DNA of 62,205 nt from Alloboseaceae bacterium BT-24-1 (GTDB lineage: Bacteria; Pseudomonadota; Alphaproteobacteria; Rhizobiales; Beijerinckiaceae), in the NCBI GenBank assembly GCA_025846845.1, contig JAOYTL010000026.1, positions 1-62,205 of the forward strand, read 5' to 3'. A program made the position numbers and the translations under genes. The first letter of the stretch is position 1; each line of letters starts with the position of its first letter. This document shows, piece by piece, positions 17,301 through 25,257 of the stretch. A model generated the notes under the pieces. The model saw nothing but the letters and a program-made list of their open reading frames with translations, had not been told where the DNA came from and searched no databases.

Positions 17301-17953
17301 ATCGCATCCTTGAGCGCGGAATCCTGCATCGACGAGCCGAGGCCCGAGAGCGCAGTTCCAGCGCTGAGCGCACGCGTGGCGTCATTCTGGCGAGCGCCAA
17401 GGTCGACGCCCTGCTGCTGCTGGAACGCCTGCATCGCCTGCGCGAAGTTCTGCGAATTGAGTCCGGCCAGCGTCGTATCCGCCGCCATCTTCTGCTGGCG
17501 GCCGAGCTCCGCCTTGGCAACGCCGGCGCGGTCGCCGCCCCAGGCGCCGGACATGATCGCCTTGCCCGTCAGGTCCTGCTGCTGGCGACGATCGTTCTCG
17601 GCCGTGTTCGCCAGCGTCGCGTCGATCACGTCCTGCTGGAACGGGTTCATGTACTGCTGCAACGCCGAGCCGGAGAACGCGGTCGGAGCAATCGCAGCGG
17701 CACTCTGCCCGAACAGGTTTCCCGCCTGAGCGAACGAAGGGTTCGCGACGCCCGCGGCAGCCGTTGTCGCAGCGATGCCGGCTTCCTGCTCGGGCGTCAG
17801 CCCGGCGACACGCTGGCCACCATAGGCCTGATACGGCGTGGCCGCCGTGTCCTGCGCCGACTGGAACAGGTTCTTGTAGGCGCTCGTAACCCAATCCGGT
17901 GGCGCCGTGCTGGACGACTGGGTCTGCTGCTGGGTCTTGCTCTTCCCGCCCAT
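14336..17953 (-). CDS. Ejection protein with S74 chaperone domain and cell-wall hydrolase
   Basis: 1205 aa from the ATG at 17953 (a GTG at 17968 is possible). The Gln/Ala-rich N-terminus (1-290) resembles internal virion proteins. Residues 300-365 match the peptidase S74 intramolecular chaperone: SDERLKDDIEQIGE, then YRYRFKGSPKTEIGLMAQDV, with S301 and K306 as the predicted self-cleavage dyad. Residues about 565-690 match a SleB-type cell wall hydrolase (DINAIIRTVYGEAAGESPEG, with E575 as likely catalytic Glu, then ATHFYAPKA). Residues about 830-1000 are coiled coil. S74 is usually at the C-terminus of tail spikes, so its internal place here is notable. It probably degrades peptidoglycan during infection. 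Confidence 0.78.
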   Translation of the reverse strand: MGGKSKTQQQTQSSSTAPPDWVTSAYKNLFQSAQDTAATPYQAYGGQRVAGLTPEQEAGIAATTAAAGVANPSFAQAGNLFGQSAAAIAPTAFSGSALQQYMNPFQQDVIDATLANTAENDRRQQQDLTGKAIMSGAWGGDRAGVAKAELGRQQKMAADTTLAGLNSQNFAQAMQAFQQQQGVDLGARQNDATRALSAGTALSGLGSSMQDSALKDAMAQIQAGGVRQQNNQATADAGYEDWLSQQAYPFQSQSWLANILGGIGSGAGSTSSGSSTTKTPGSSNIGQYLGAGISLASAMFSDERLKDDIEQIGETFDGQPIYRYRFKGSPKTEIGLMAQDVEDVHPEAVGDFGGIKMVDYERATDDAARPGFADGGVPYTGRVKSRIPDTSPMKFRAALMGAQAAMPSASMKEEGGQSDYGKMGSQLGGLLKGVGSSGPMDISPVSFGSSGVGSIADAFSGAPGGMGLVYARGGVVPDMERGTDGAYRLPRASGGIAPFFDPEPIGGPIPYAPEPEPVAYSERDAIEPAWRSARPGGNVVHTAENDMDTMRLERALGMVQHPQDINAIIRTVYGEAAGESPEGKRAVASVIKNRAAESGMTPSDVVTAKGQFEPWMTEAGQSRMMNMGPGKFQQTAKELDSVFRNLDDPTGGATHFYAPKAQASLGRDAPKWDDGTGADIGAHRFFAHGYGGAPATTGLMARSAPSGGVAPAAYAAEDENNPSGRTTAFDAVKPTGVLPLSGPGASAAPAAAKPDPDKGFGLGYLPKDVQMALIAAGLGMMGSRGRGAGQQIGEGGLAGLQFYLGSQQAKAKLAAEERDRARQTLTQDRDYGLRERSAANADKSLLQRAQEARERLGYERERIDLSKRQAEESERRNKALEEKTKFTIIPGQGTDAEGNTVAGSYKMDVGTGEMVFQPGVVTGAKPRDPEAELTRKSEFERLKGLDEAAEGARGIRQSVNNLRELRKGVSYEGMPLAGPASKIAGMAGYGGGQALESAATNFKLDLSTKLKGAISDKEQAMLNSATPGLGMSDDAANQTLATYEGVAERAIERQRFYQTWRARNKTLSGADDAWDRYVNENPVVQADKDGKLSLSRQNLGNWQKYVAAPVKAPTSKAEYDKLEPGAKYRDPNGVERTKGGVAARASGGAVVAKEPTGLEEPGSDPEPDFFGSARPAQPYREGQRSKDQSGRALVYHGGRWRRREN

Positions 17954-17954
17954 A

Positions 17955-18431
17955 TCAGTGCACCCCACCCGAGCCGTCGTGGAGGAAGTAGGCGCCGGCC
18001 TTGGCCCCGAAGACGCGCTCGTAGAGCTTCACCTTCGCTTCGGTCTTGTGGTTCGACAGGACGCCGATGAGGAGCGGGATACCCATCTTGTCGGCGCACT
18101 CGCGAGCGTAATTGATCAGCCGCTTGGCATGCCGCGTCTTGCGGTGGTCTGGGTGCACGAAGATGAAGCACTCCTGCAGCATCCAGACGTCCGAGTACCA
18201 GGGCTGATCGATGGTCAACAGGCTCACCGCCTCGGTCCCTTCGGGGCCGTCGATCACAGCGACCACGCCGCCTTGGCGGTCGAACCCTCGCCGGAGCTCG
18301 TTGCGGACCTTTTCCTCGCTCATCGGGAACTGCCCGTTCTCCTCATGGAGCATCCGGCACAGTTCCATCACCACTTCCTCGTCCGCGCGCGTCGCCATGC
18401 GGATCGGGTAGTCGTCGCTGTCGTGTTTCAT
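17955..18431 (-). CDS. GNAT-family N-acetyltransferase
   Basis: 158 aa. The GNAT fold is seen as YPIRMATRADEEVVMELCRM (strand 1 and helix 1), ECFIFVHPDHRKTRHAKRLI (motif A, acetyl-CoA pyrophosphate loop HPDHRKTRHAKRL) and a C-terminal LYERVFGAKAGAYFL. It would transfer an acetyl group from acetyl-CoA to an unknown amine. GNAT genes recur at this place in podovirus tail modules, possibly modifying virion or host proteins. It ends 2 bp before the ejection-protein ATG. Confidence 0.8.
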   Translation of the reverse strand: MKHDSDDYPIRMATRADEEVVMELCRMLHEENGQFPMSEEKVRNELRRGFDRQGGVVAVIDGPEGTEAVSLLTIDQPWYSDVWMLQECFIFVHPDHRKTRHAKRLINYARECADKMGIPLLIGVLSNHKTEAKVKLYERVFGAKAGAYFLHDGSGGVH

Positions 18432-18883
18432 CGTGCCGGCCCCGGCAGTTTCTTGAGGGTCTTGACCAGTTCGGCGCGGACGCCCTTCACGAAGCGATCA
18501 AGCTCGTCGTGGCCCGCCTCCATGTCGCCGCCACCCGCAGCGAGGACCTGCGCGGGCGTCACCACGAACTCGCCGCCAGCCGCGATGATCGGGATGGGCG
18601 GCCGGTCGTCGGTTTCCTCGAACTGCCCGGCGCCGAACAGGTCCTCGAGCACCTTGACCCCGGCGAGCGTGTTGCCCTCCCCTAGCGCGGATACGACGTC
18701 GGCGGGGAGCACATAGGCGTCGGCCGGGACGCTGATCTCCATCAGGTCGGTGCGGCCCGGAACCTGCGTGAGCAGACCTCCGACCATGATCGGGTCGCGC
18801 CCGGGCTGCTCGCTCTGCTCCGGCAAAGCGCGCGGGTTCTCCTCGCCGGCGGGGGCCAGCGCTGCTTCGAACATGTCGGGCAT
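18428..18883 (-). CDS. Hypothetical virion-module protein
   Basis: 151 aa, stop overlapping the GNAT start. PIMVGGLLTQVPGRTDLMEI, then VPADAYVLPADVVSALGEGN, is a recurrent motif in phage proteins encoded near tail genes, but no function is known to me. The C-terminus (RFVKGVRAELVKTLKKLPGP) is basic. Confidence 0.55.
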   Translation of the reverse strand: MPDMFEAALAPAGEENPRALPEQSEQPGRDPIMVGGLLTQVPGRTDLMEISVPADAYVLPADVVSALGEGNTLAGVKVLEDLFGAGQFEETDDRPPIPIIAAGGEFVVTPAQVLAAGGGDMEAGHDELDRFVKGVRAELVKTLKKLPGPAR

Positions 18884-18892
18884 GTCAGTCCG

Positions 18893-19129
18893 TCAGGTCG
18901 CGTAGTAGGGAACGAGGGCAACGACGCCATTCGGCAGCGTCACGTTCATGTAGCCAACGGGCAGCCCCGGCAGCGCTGTCGCGGCTCCGCCGGTCGCACT
19001 CGTGGCCGTTCCCGTCGTGCGCGGGAAGACCGTCGAGATCGTCGAGTTCAGGTTGTTGACCGCGTTGACCAGGTTCAGGAGCGTCGTGACGACGATCGTC
19101 AGGTCTGGGCCGTTGTCGTCGACAGCCAT
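18893..19129 (-). CDS. Small virion-module protein
   Basis: 78 aa starting MAVDDNGPDLTIVVTTLLNL, followed by VNAVNNLNSTISTVFPRTTG. Low charge and a Ser/Thr/Asn-rich composition suggest a structural protein. Its C-terminus (GYMNVTLPNGVVALVPYYAT) is beta-rich. Not recognised. It lies 3 bp before the tail-hub gene in the transcript's downstream direction. Confidence 0.5.
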   Translation of the reverse strand: MAVDDNGPDLTIVVTTLLNLVNAVNNLNSTISTVFPRTTGTATSATGGAATALPGLPVGYMNVTLPNGVVALVPYYAT

Positions 19130-19132
19130 GCG

Positions 19133-21151
19133 CTACCTCCGCCCGTCCGGTGCGACCCGGAACCTGATGTTGCCGATGCGCCAGAAGGAGCCGAAATCCT
19201 GGCTTTCGATCTGGATGGCGATGAGGCGCCCGCGGAACCGCGTGTTGATGTAGGGCACCGACTGCGTCACGGCGTAGGGGCCGTATGTGCGGGGCGTATC
19301 GCCCGGATAATCGACCACGAAGAAGGTGATCAGCACCGTGGCGTCTTGGTCGCCGCCGAAATAGCCGAACTTGAAGTCGGGCAGAACCCAGTCGACGAAG
19401 GGAAGGTCCAGTCCTTCCGAAAGCGCGAAATAGCCGGTCCGCATCGACGGCATCATCGCCTGCGTGTCGGCGTCCGGCGACGTCTCGTGCTGGTAGACAT
19501 AGCCGTCCGTGCCTGCGCCGATCGGCGAGCCAAGCACCGATTGGTCGATCCATGCGGTCCGGTCGAGCGTGCCATAGTCCCACGTGCGCAAGCCGATGTT
19601 GTACTTCACATAGGCGGTCGGCTCGCCGTTGCCGCCGGCAGGCGGGTAGTACCAGGTCACCTCGTTGAACTGGCTGTTCGGTGCCGCCCTGATCTTGCTG
19701 ACGTTCGCCGTGTCCAGGTTCTGGAACACGACATCCCAGACAGAGCACGGAACCTCGCGCACGCCGCCGCCGCTCTGCAGGACGAAGAACGCCTTCTGGC
19801 TCATCCAGTAGGTCGCGGGGCCGAGGTTCGCCATCGCTTTGGAGCCGATGAGCCCGCAGCCCGTGCCGATCTCATTGAACCCGTAGATGAAAGGCGGCCC
19901 GACGTACTGCATGGCCCAGACCGCGAGATCGGTCCAAATCAGCGCTTGTTGCGGCCCCTGGCATCCTCCGATGATCTTGGAACCGCGCGGTATCCGGTAG
20001 GAGCCCGCCTGCGTGACGGCCGAGACAGTCCATTCCGAATAGTCCGCGACGTGCGACCAGCGCACAAGCAGCGGATCGCTGACATCGAGCGTCGACGCCG
20101 CCCATGCGACAAGAATCTGCTGCGGCATCGCAATGAAGATGCCGCCGTTCGCCGTCGGCGCGGTCGACACCATCGTGGCGGTGCGGAAGCCGGCATCCGG
20201 CGACCACTGGTAGATCGGGCCGCCAGCCGGGCACGCAAGCAGGACCTGGCCCCAGTTGTCGAGCGTCCAGTCGGTCGCCGTAATCGGGTTGCCCGTCCTG
20301 GGCGGTTGCGGCGTTCCGGTGCCATAGCCACCTTCGCCATAGCCCAGGATGCCGTAGCCGGTGCCGGGAGGCGGCGGACCGACAGCCACATAGTAGATCA
20401 GCCGGGCATTGCCGCCGTTCATCGAGACGGTCGCCGTCGAGGACGCCTCGAACGGCGTATTGATCACAAAGACGCTCGGGCTGTTGACCGCCGTAACGGT
20501 GTAGAGCCCGCTAATCGTGAGGCCGCCGACACTGGTCGGCATCAGGAATGCCGCGGTGTCTCCGACGCTGTGGCCGTGGTCGGCTAGGGTCACCTCGACG
20601 GTGAACAGACCCGAGGTCGTGTCGAAGACTGGAACTGTGCCGCCGGCCGAGACCGTCGCCGTCGCGGCGTCGTCCGCCGTGATCGAATAGCTGTCCGTCC
20701 CGAGAGAAGCAGTGATCGGGTAGGCGCCCTGCAGGATGATCCCGCCGACCGAAACCTGCGTGGCGAAGAAGACGGTATCGTAGACGTTGACGTCAGAACC
20801 GACGTCGTTGACCACCACGATGGGGCTCAAGTTCGTCGTGTCGAAGTCCGGCGTAATGTCCTCGACCAGCGTCTGCGGCGTGATGTCATTGCCGTTTCCG
20901 CCTGTCACATAGGCGAGCGAGCCTTCGGCGCCGATCGCGAGGTAGGCGATGTTGTTCAGGTCCTGCCAGCCCAATAGAGCACGGATCGGCGTCGGTGTTT
21001 GGCCGCCGAAAAACTTCTGCCAGCCCCCGAGCTTTTCGATCAGCCCGTCGCGGAACCGGACGAGGTTGCTGGTCGAGATGCCGGCGGAATTGAGCGCGGG
21101 AGTCTGTTCGGCGTTGACGCCGGGGATCAGCTTCACAGACGCGTGCGGCAT
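19133..21151 (-). CDS. Tail stabilisation / tail hub protein (P22 gp10-like)
   Basis: 672 aa. The N-terminus LIPGVNAEQTPALNSAGIST, SNLVRFRDGLIEKLGGWQKF is characteristic of podovirus proteins that stabilise packaged DNA and form the tail nozzle. The rest is mainly beta with many Gly/Thr/Trp residues (WTLDNWGQVLLACPAGGPIY, YWMSQKAFFVLQSGGG), consistent with a propeller-type tail component. It lies directly after the adaptor genes, as expected for assembly order. An inserted domain at about 105-260 with repeated VGG and TVS motifs may be an immunoglobulin-like decoration. Confidence 0.72.
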   Translation of the reverse strand: MPHASVKLIPGVNAEQTPALNSAGISTSNLVRFRDGLIEKLGGWQKFFGGQTPTPIRALLGWQDLNNIAYLAIGAEGSLAYVTGGNGNDITPQTLVEDITPDFDTTNLSPIVVVNDVGSDVNVYDTVFFATQVSVGGIILQGAYPITASLGTDSYSITADDAATATVSAGGTVPVFDTTSGLFTVEVTLADHGHSVGDTAAFLMPTSVGGLTISGLYTVTAVNSPSVFVINTPFEASSTATVSMNGGNARLIYYVAVGPPPPGTGYGILGYGEGGYGTGTPQPPRTGNPITATDWTLDNWGQVLLACPAGGPIYQWSPDAGFRTATMVSTAPTANGGIFIAMPQQILVAWAASTLDVSDPLLVRWSHVADYSEWTVSAVTQAGSYRIPRGSKIIGGCQGPQQALIWTDLAVWAMQYVGPPFIYGFNEIGTGCGLIGSKAMANLGPATYWMSQKAFFVLQSGGGVREVPCSVWDVVFQNLDTANVSKIRAAPNSQFNEVTWYYPPAGGNGEPTAYVKYNIGLRTWDYGTLDRTAWIDQSVLGSPIGAGTDGYVYQHETSPDADTQAMMPSMRTGYFALSEGLDLPFVDWVLPDFKFGYFGGDQDATVLITFFVVDYPGDTPRTYGPYAVTQSVPYINTRFRGRLIAIQIESQDFGSFWRIGNIRFRVAPDGRR

Positions 21152-21154
21152 CCG

Positions 21155-21859
21155 TCAGGCCTGCGGCGGCGACGCGAGAGGCTTCGGCGACATCGACGAC
21201 CAGGCCGAGGACGCGTACTTGGACCTCATGTTTTCGACGTCCGCAGAGGCTTTCAGGGCGCCGTACTGACTCTCCCAGGAGACCGCCATCTTCGGGTCGT
21301 CCGCTTGAGATCCCCAGTTGCGCATGTAGCCCGAGGCCGAGACCATCGATGCGGCCAGGAACAGATCGGGCAGATAGTCGGTCAGGAAGGTGTTCGTGTT
21401 GCTCTCCGAGAGCGCCGCCGGACGGATCGTGCCGACCACCTCGACGCGGTAGGCGGCATCCGGCCACGGGCCGACGATGATGGTCTGGTCGGTGATCATG
21501 GCGAAGACGGTCGGCAGCGCTGCGCCGGCTGCGGACGGCCAGACGTTGTCGAGATATTCCTTCGTCACCGGCGTCAGCGGGTTGCGCGTTCCCGATGCCG
21601 GCGCGGTCGCAGCCGGCGTGATGACGTTGACCTGCTGCGAAGTGACGAAGTGCTGCGGGAAGGTGAAGTCGCGGCTGCCGATCGACAGCGCGCCCGATCC
21701 GTCGCTTGTCACGGTTGAAAGCAGGTCGAGCTCGCGATAGATGCGCTGCTCGGCATAATCGATGATCGTCGGCAGGATCGCGACGAAGTTCACGTCATCG
21801 ACCGAAGTCACCATCTCGACCGCGAGCGCGGCGCGGTAGGTGTCATAGGTGTAGCCCAT
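21155..21859 (-). CDS. Head-tail adaptor-like protein 1
   Basis: 234 aa. VNFVAILPTIIDYAEQRIYR, ELDLLSTV matches the opening helix of podovirus adaptor/tail-tube-A proteins. LFLAASMVSASGYMRNWGSQ and the C-terminal helix also fit. Such proteins attach under the portal ring. A second adaptor-like gene is present at 24562-25254, which is unusual and may mean that one forms the adaptor and the other a tail-tube ring. Confidence 0.65.
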   Translation of the reverse strand: MGYTYDTYRAALAVEMVTSVDDVNFVAILPTIIDYAEQRIYRELDLLSTVTSDGSGALSIGSRDFTFPQHFVTSQQVNVITPAATAPASGTRNPLTPVTKEYLDNVWPSAAGAALPTVFAMITDQTIIVGPWPDAAYRVEVVGTIRPAALSESNTNTFLTDYLPDLFLAASMVSASGYMRNWGSQADDPKMAVSWESQYGALKASADVENMRSKYASSAWSSMSPKPLASPPQA

Positions 21860-21861
21860 CG

Positions 21862-22254
21862 TCAGTGCGTCGGCTCGAGCACGACGGCGGCGCGGTCTTT
21901 GCCCACGACTGCGATTACCCCGGCGCGCAGGGCGTCATAATCCGGGTCAGTCGTGTCGATGAACTGCGCGGCCTGGAATATGCGGCGAAGCCGGAGCGGG
22001 GACGCGGCGAGCTTGGCGTCGACCATTTCGGCTTCCTCATCGGTCAGGCGGCGCCAGAGGTCCGCCTTGGAGACACGGGTCAGGGTCGGCGGGGGCGGCC
22101 GTTCGAACGCCGCGATGGCAACGCCGCTGGCCATGAGGTCGGACCAAAGAGCCGGTCGGTCAGCTTCGGAGATCAAAACGGCCCCGTTTTTATCCGTTTG
22201 CGCCACGACAGCGCTGTGCTCTTCGTTGGCGTAGACGGCAGATAGGAACCTCAT
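21862..22254 (-). CDS. Hypothetical tail-module protein
   Basis: 130 aa from ATG 22254, which is 6 bp from GGGAG; ATG 22260 is too close to that site. VSKADLWRRLTDEEAEMVDA, KLAASPLRLRRIFQAAQF is a helical domain seen in proteins next to phage fibre genes. It could act as a fibre-assembly factor. Function is not established. Confidence 0.55.
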   Translation of the reverse strand: MRFLSAVYANEEHSAVVAQTDKNGAVLISEADRPALWSDLMASGVAIAAFERPPPPTLTRVSKADLWRRLTDEEAEMVDAKLAASPLRLRRIFQAAQFIDTTDPDYDALRAGVIAVVGKDRAAVVLEPTH

Positions 22255-22266
22255 GGCCATCTCCCG

Positions 22267-24210
22267 TCAGCCCTTGATCTCTTCGAGGGTCATGCTGGTC
22301 GTAACGAGCCCTCCGAACTTCGTGCCGGACTGAGGCGTGTTGAGGTTCATGTTCCCGGCGCTCGCTCCGGTGCGAAGCTTGTAGGTGATGGCGCTAGTCG
22401 TGGCGGGAGTGTCAAGGAATTCAAAAGAAAACACTTTGATATCTCCCGTATTGGCCTGATTACTAACGGTCACATTCAAAGCATTAGCGCCGCTGTCTCT
22501 GAACAAGGCAGCAATAATTACTTCCGTTGTAGTGACCGTTGACCCGAAGCCTATTACGCGCACACGAACTTTCGACGATGTCGCCGTGGGGGTGATCGCC
22601 CCAGTCAGAACTTCGGTGCCCTCAGTATTTTGCGGGATGGAGTTGTCGTAAGGAATGATGACAGTCAGGAGGGCAACCGAACTCGTCGCGCTGGGAACCG
22701 TCTGGATGATGCTGCCCACCGCGCCCGTCAGCGGCGTCTGCCACGTCGGAAGGGCCCCCGCGCCGGCGGAGGTCAGGACTTGCCCGCTCGTCCCGATGCT
22801 GGGCAGCGGCTGGAATGCGCCAGTCCCGGTCGTGCCGCCGCAGATCACCGAATAGGCAGTCGCCGTGACGATGCCTGTGCCCCCGTTCGGGACGCCAAGC
22901 GTTCCGGAAATATGAGTGGTGAGGCCGACTTTGCCCCATGAGGGCGCGGTGCCGACGCCACCCGAGATCAGGGCATTGCCGGTCGCGACGCCGGCGAGCG
23001 TCGAAAGCGCCGTCGTGCTGCTGGCGAACAGGATGTCGCCGACGACATAGGACGCGAAGCCAGTGCCGCCATTGGTCGCCGGGAGCGTGCCGGTGACGGC
23101 CGCGGCAGTCGACAGGCTGAGAGCGCCGAATCCGATCGACGTGCCAGACCGACGCAGGACCTGGCCGTCGGTCGCGGCCGTGATCGCGGCGGCATCGGCC
23201 AGCGCATTCGTGGCATTGCCGACAACCGACAGGGCCTCAACCTGCTGGAACTTGCCGTAGCTGACGGCATGCGCCGAGATCGTCGTGGCGTAGCTGTTGG
23301 CGGACCAGGTGATGTCACCGGTCCCGGCACCGGTCTGCAGCGCCGATCCGGTGAACACGAGCGTCGCCCCGAGCGAGATCGACGTCGCGGCTGCAGGAGA
23401 TCCAGTCGGGTTGCCTACGAGCGAGTTCGCCGCGACGGAGCCGATCGACCCGGGAGTGATGGCGACGGTGGTCGCAGTGACGCGCCCCTTGGCATCGGTC
23501 GTGACGACCGGGATGTTGCTGGCGTCGCCATAGGTGCCCGCCGTGCCGAAATCGGGCAGATCAGCGGTGACAATTGAGCGGAAGGTAGGGATGGCCGGAG
23601 CGCCGGCAGTCGGTCCAGCAAAGATGCCGTTGGCCGCCTGCGTCTGGAACACCGCTGTCAGCGTGCCGATCGTGGTGATCGGCGAAATGGTGACGTTGAA
23701 GACGGATGACGGGAGGGCCAACCCGACGCTGGTCACGGCCGTCGCGGCAGTCAGCCCGGTGCCGCGCTGCGTATACCAGTTGTAGTCGTCGCCGACCGCC
23801 AGCACGACGCCCTGGTTCTGGACCAGCACGAGGCTCGCCGCGCCATCGATCGTGGCCGGGGCCGTCGGCGTGAGCGTGACCGCCCCCGCGCCGCGGTTCT
23901 CGACCTGCGTGAACCAGCTGATATTCGCCTCGGTGGTGCCGGGACCCGCCACCGGTAGCGTCGCAGCGATGGGAGATGCATTCGAGAAGCTGACCAGCTT
24001 GGCTCGGTCGCTCGTCAGGAAGGCGTAGGTCGTGCCGGTCTGCTGGTTGACGATAATCGAGGCCGACGCCGCGAGCTGCGCGATCTGGGCGGTTGTCGTG
24101 CGCTTGGTCGTGTAGGTGCCGGGCGCGGCCTGCGGCTGGTCGACAGGCACGACTTCGCTGCCCGTGAGCGCGATCGCGACCGGGAGCTGCGTAAAGAGGG
24201 TGTCGGCCAT
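22267..24210 (-). CDS. Tail fibre protein, repetitive
   Basis: 647 aa, very rich in Thr, Ala, Gly and Ser. The N-terminus FTQLPVAIALTGSEVVPVDQ, AAPGTYTTKRTTTAQIAQLA is a common phage fibre attachment domain. Repeats of the type LPATNGGTGFASYVVGDILF and LGVPNGGTGIVTATAYSVIC indicate a trimeric beta-structured shaft. The C-terminal 150 residues are less repetitive and probably form the receptor-binding tip. Its location between two adaptor genes is typical for this phage type. Confidence 0.75.
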   Translation of the reverse strand: MADTLFTQLPVAIALTGSEVVPVDQPQAAPGTYTTKRTTTAQIAQLAASASIIVNQQTGTTYAFLTSDRAKLVSFSNASPIAATLPVAGPGTTEANISWFTQVENRGAGAVTLTPTAPATIDGAASLVLVQNQGVVLAVGDDYNWYTQRGTGLTAATAVTSVGLALPSSVFNVTISPITTIGTLTAVFQTQAANGIFAGPTAGAPAIPTFRSIVTADLPDFGTAGTYGDASNIPVVTTDAKGRVTATTVAITPGSIGSVAANSLVGNPTGSPAAATSISLGATLVFTGSALQTGAGTGDITWSANSYATTISAHAVSYGKFQQVEALSVVGNATNALADAAAITAATDGQVLRRSGTSIGFGALSLSTAAAVTGTLPATNGGTGFASYVVGDILFASSTTALSTLAGVATGNALISGGVGTAPSWGKVGLTTHISGTLGVPNGGTGIVTATAYSVICGGTTGTGAFQPLPSIGTSGQVLTSAGAGALPTWQTPLTGAVGSIIQTVPSATSSVALLTVIIPYDNSIPQNTEGTEVLTGAITPTATSSKVRVRVIGFGSTVTTTEVIIAALFRDSGANALNVTVSNQANTGDIKVFSFEFLDTPATTSAITYKLRTGASAGNMNLNTPQSGTKFGGLVTTSMTLEEIKG

Positions 24211-24211
24211 G

Positions 24212-24565
24212 TCAGGAGTCGGGGTTCACCGCTTGCGTGATCAGCCGGAGACCGGACTGAGTAGTCAGGAACGCGCCCGACTGCGTGACGAGCCAGTTGG
24301 TCTCGTCGATCGTGTAGTACTCGGGGCGCGGGTTGTAGACGGGCACGGGATCAGGCGGCAGCGTCAGGGAGCGAAGCTGCTGCTGCGGAACGTCTAGGCA
24401 GGTCTCGCAGACCAGGATTTGGAGATTTACTAACCCAGACCCCTGCCACTCGTACTGGTACTGCAGCCGGTGGAGATTGGTCAGGAACCCGCAACGATCG
24501 CAAGTCGCGAATGCTTTCGGGTTTCGCGCGTCTACGCGCGCGCGTCCATGAGGCCGCCAGCTCAC
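24212..24565 (-). CDS. Small virion-module protein with zinc-finger motif
   Basis: 117 aa. Two Cys pairs, CDRCGF (residues 22-25) and CETCLD, make a four-Cys zinc site. The rest (VPVYNPRPEYYTIDETNWLV) is beta-rich. Its stop lies 2 bp from the fibre start and its start overlaps the adaptor stop by 4 bp. Similar small zinc proteins occur beside phage adaptors; the role is unknown. Confidence 0.6.
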   Translation of the reverse strand: MSWRPHGRARVDARNPKAFATCDRCGFLTNLHRLQYQYEWQGSGLVNLQILVCETCLDVPQQQLRSLTLPPDPVPVYNPRPEYYTIDETNWLVTQSGAFLTTQSGLRLITQAVNPDS

Positions 24566-25254
24566 CGGTAGTAACCGCCGAGCTGCGGTTGGAAGTACAC
24601 GGGAGCGTTCTCGGTGTCCTGTTCCGCCGCCGCGTCGTAGAGCGCATCGGAGTCAGCAGTGAGCGTCGCAACCCGGTCGGGCGCATAAGTCCGCGCCAGC
24701 CATGCTGCCAGGCCAACCGAGAAGGCCGGGAAGAAGCGGTAGGGCACCTCGACATTGAGGCCCGAGGCGAACGCCGTGTCCTGCGTCTGCCGGAAGCGGT
24801 AATAGCGGAGCTCGTAGTCGAGCGTATCGTTCGGTACCTGCCAGAGCGTGATCGTCGGCGCGATCTGCCGATCGAACCAGAAAACGGTCGGGTAGCCCTG
24901 CGATTCCTTGTTCGGGAAGGAGGCGTAGTCAGTGCGCGAAATCGCGGTGATCGGCCGATCGATCGGCACGCCTGCGTCGTTCTCGGTGCGGATATAGGCG
25001 TCCAGGATCATGATGGTCGAGCCCGGCACGCTGTAGGTCGCGGTGCCGGCGACGAGCGGGACCGTCTGCAGGTCGACCGTCCAGAGGTTCGGCCCCTTGT
25101 TCGCCCAGTGCGCGAGCAGCAGGTTCGCCGCCATGCGGGCATCGGCGAGGTGCTCCTGAAGGATCGCGGTACGGCGCACGCCGGCGAGCCCGAAGGCGTA
25201 CTGCACCATCTCGCCGAAGTTCGGCGAAAACGAGTAGGTGCCGGACGTAGCCAC
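24562..25254 (-). CDS. Head-tail adaptor (P22 gp4-like) protein 2
   Basis: 230 aa. FGEMVQYAFGLAGVRRTAIL, MAANLLLAHWANKGPNLWTV is the signature of gp4-like adaptors. Then ATYSVPGSTIMILDAYIRTE and LDYELRYYRFRQTQDTAF, followed by VPYRFFPAFSVGLAAWLARTY, complete the family pattern. It would bind the portal ring after DNA packaging and connect the tail. Its start lies 3 bp after the preceding gene's stop. Confidence 0.72.
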   Translation of the reverse strand: MATSGTYSFSPNFGEMVQYAFGLAGVRRTAILQEHLADARMAANLLLAHWANKGPNLWTVDLQTVPLVAGTATYSVPGSTIMILDAYIRTENDAGVPIDRPITAISRTDYASFPNKESQGYPTVFWFDRQIAPTITLWQVPNDTLDYELRYYRFRQTQDTAFASGLNVEVPYRFFPAFSVGLAAWLARTYAPDRVATLTADSDALYDAAAEQDTENAPVYFQPQLGGYYR

Positions 25255-25257
25255 CGG

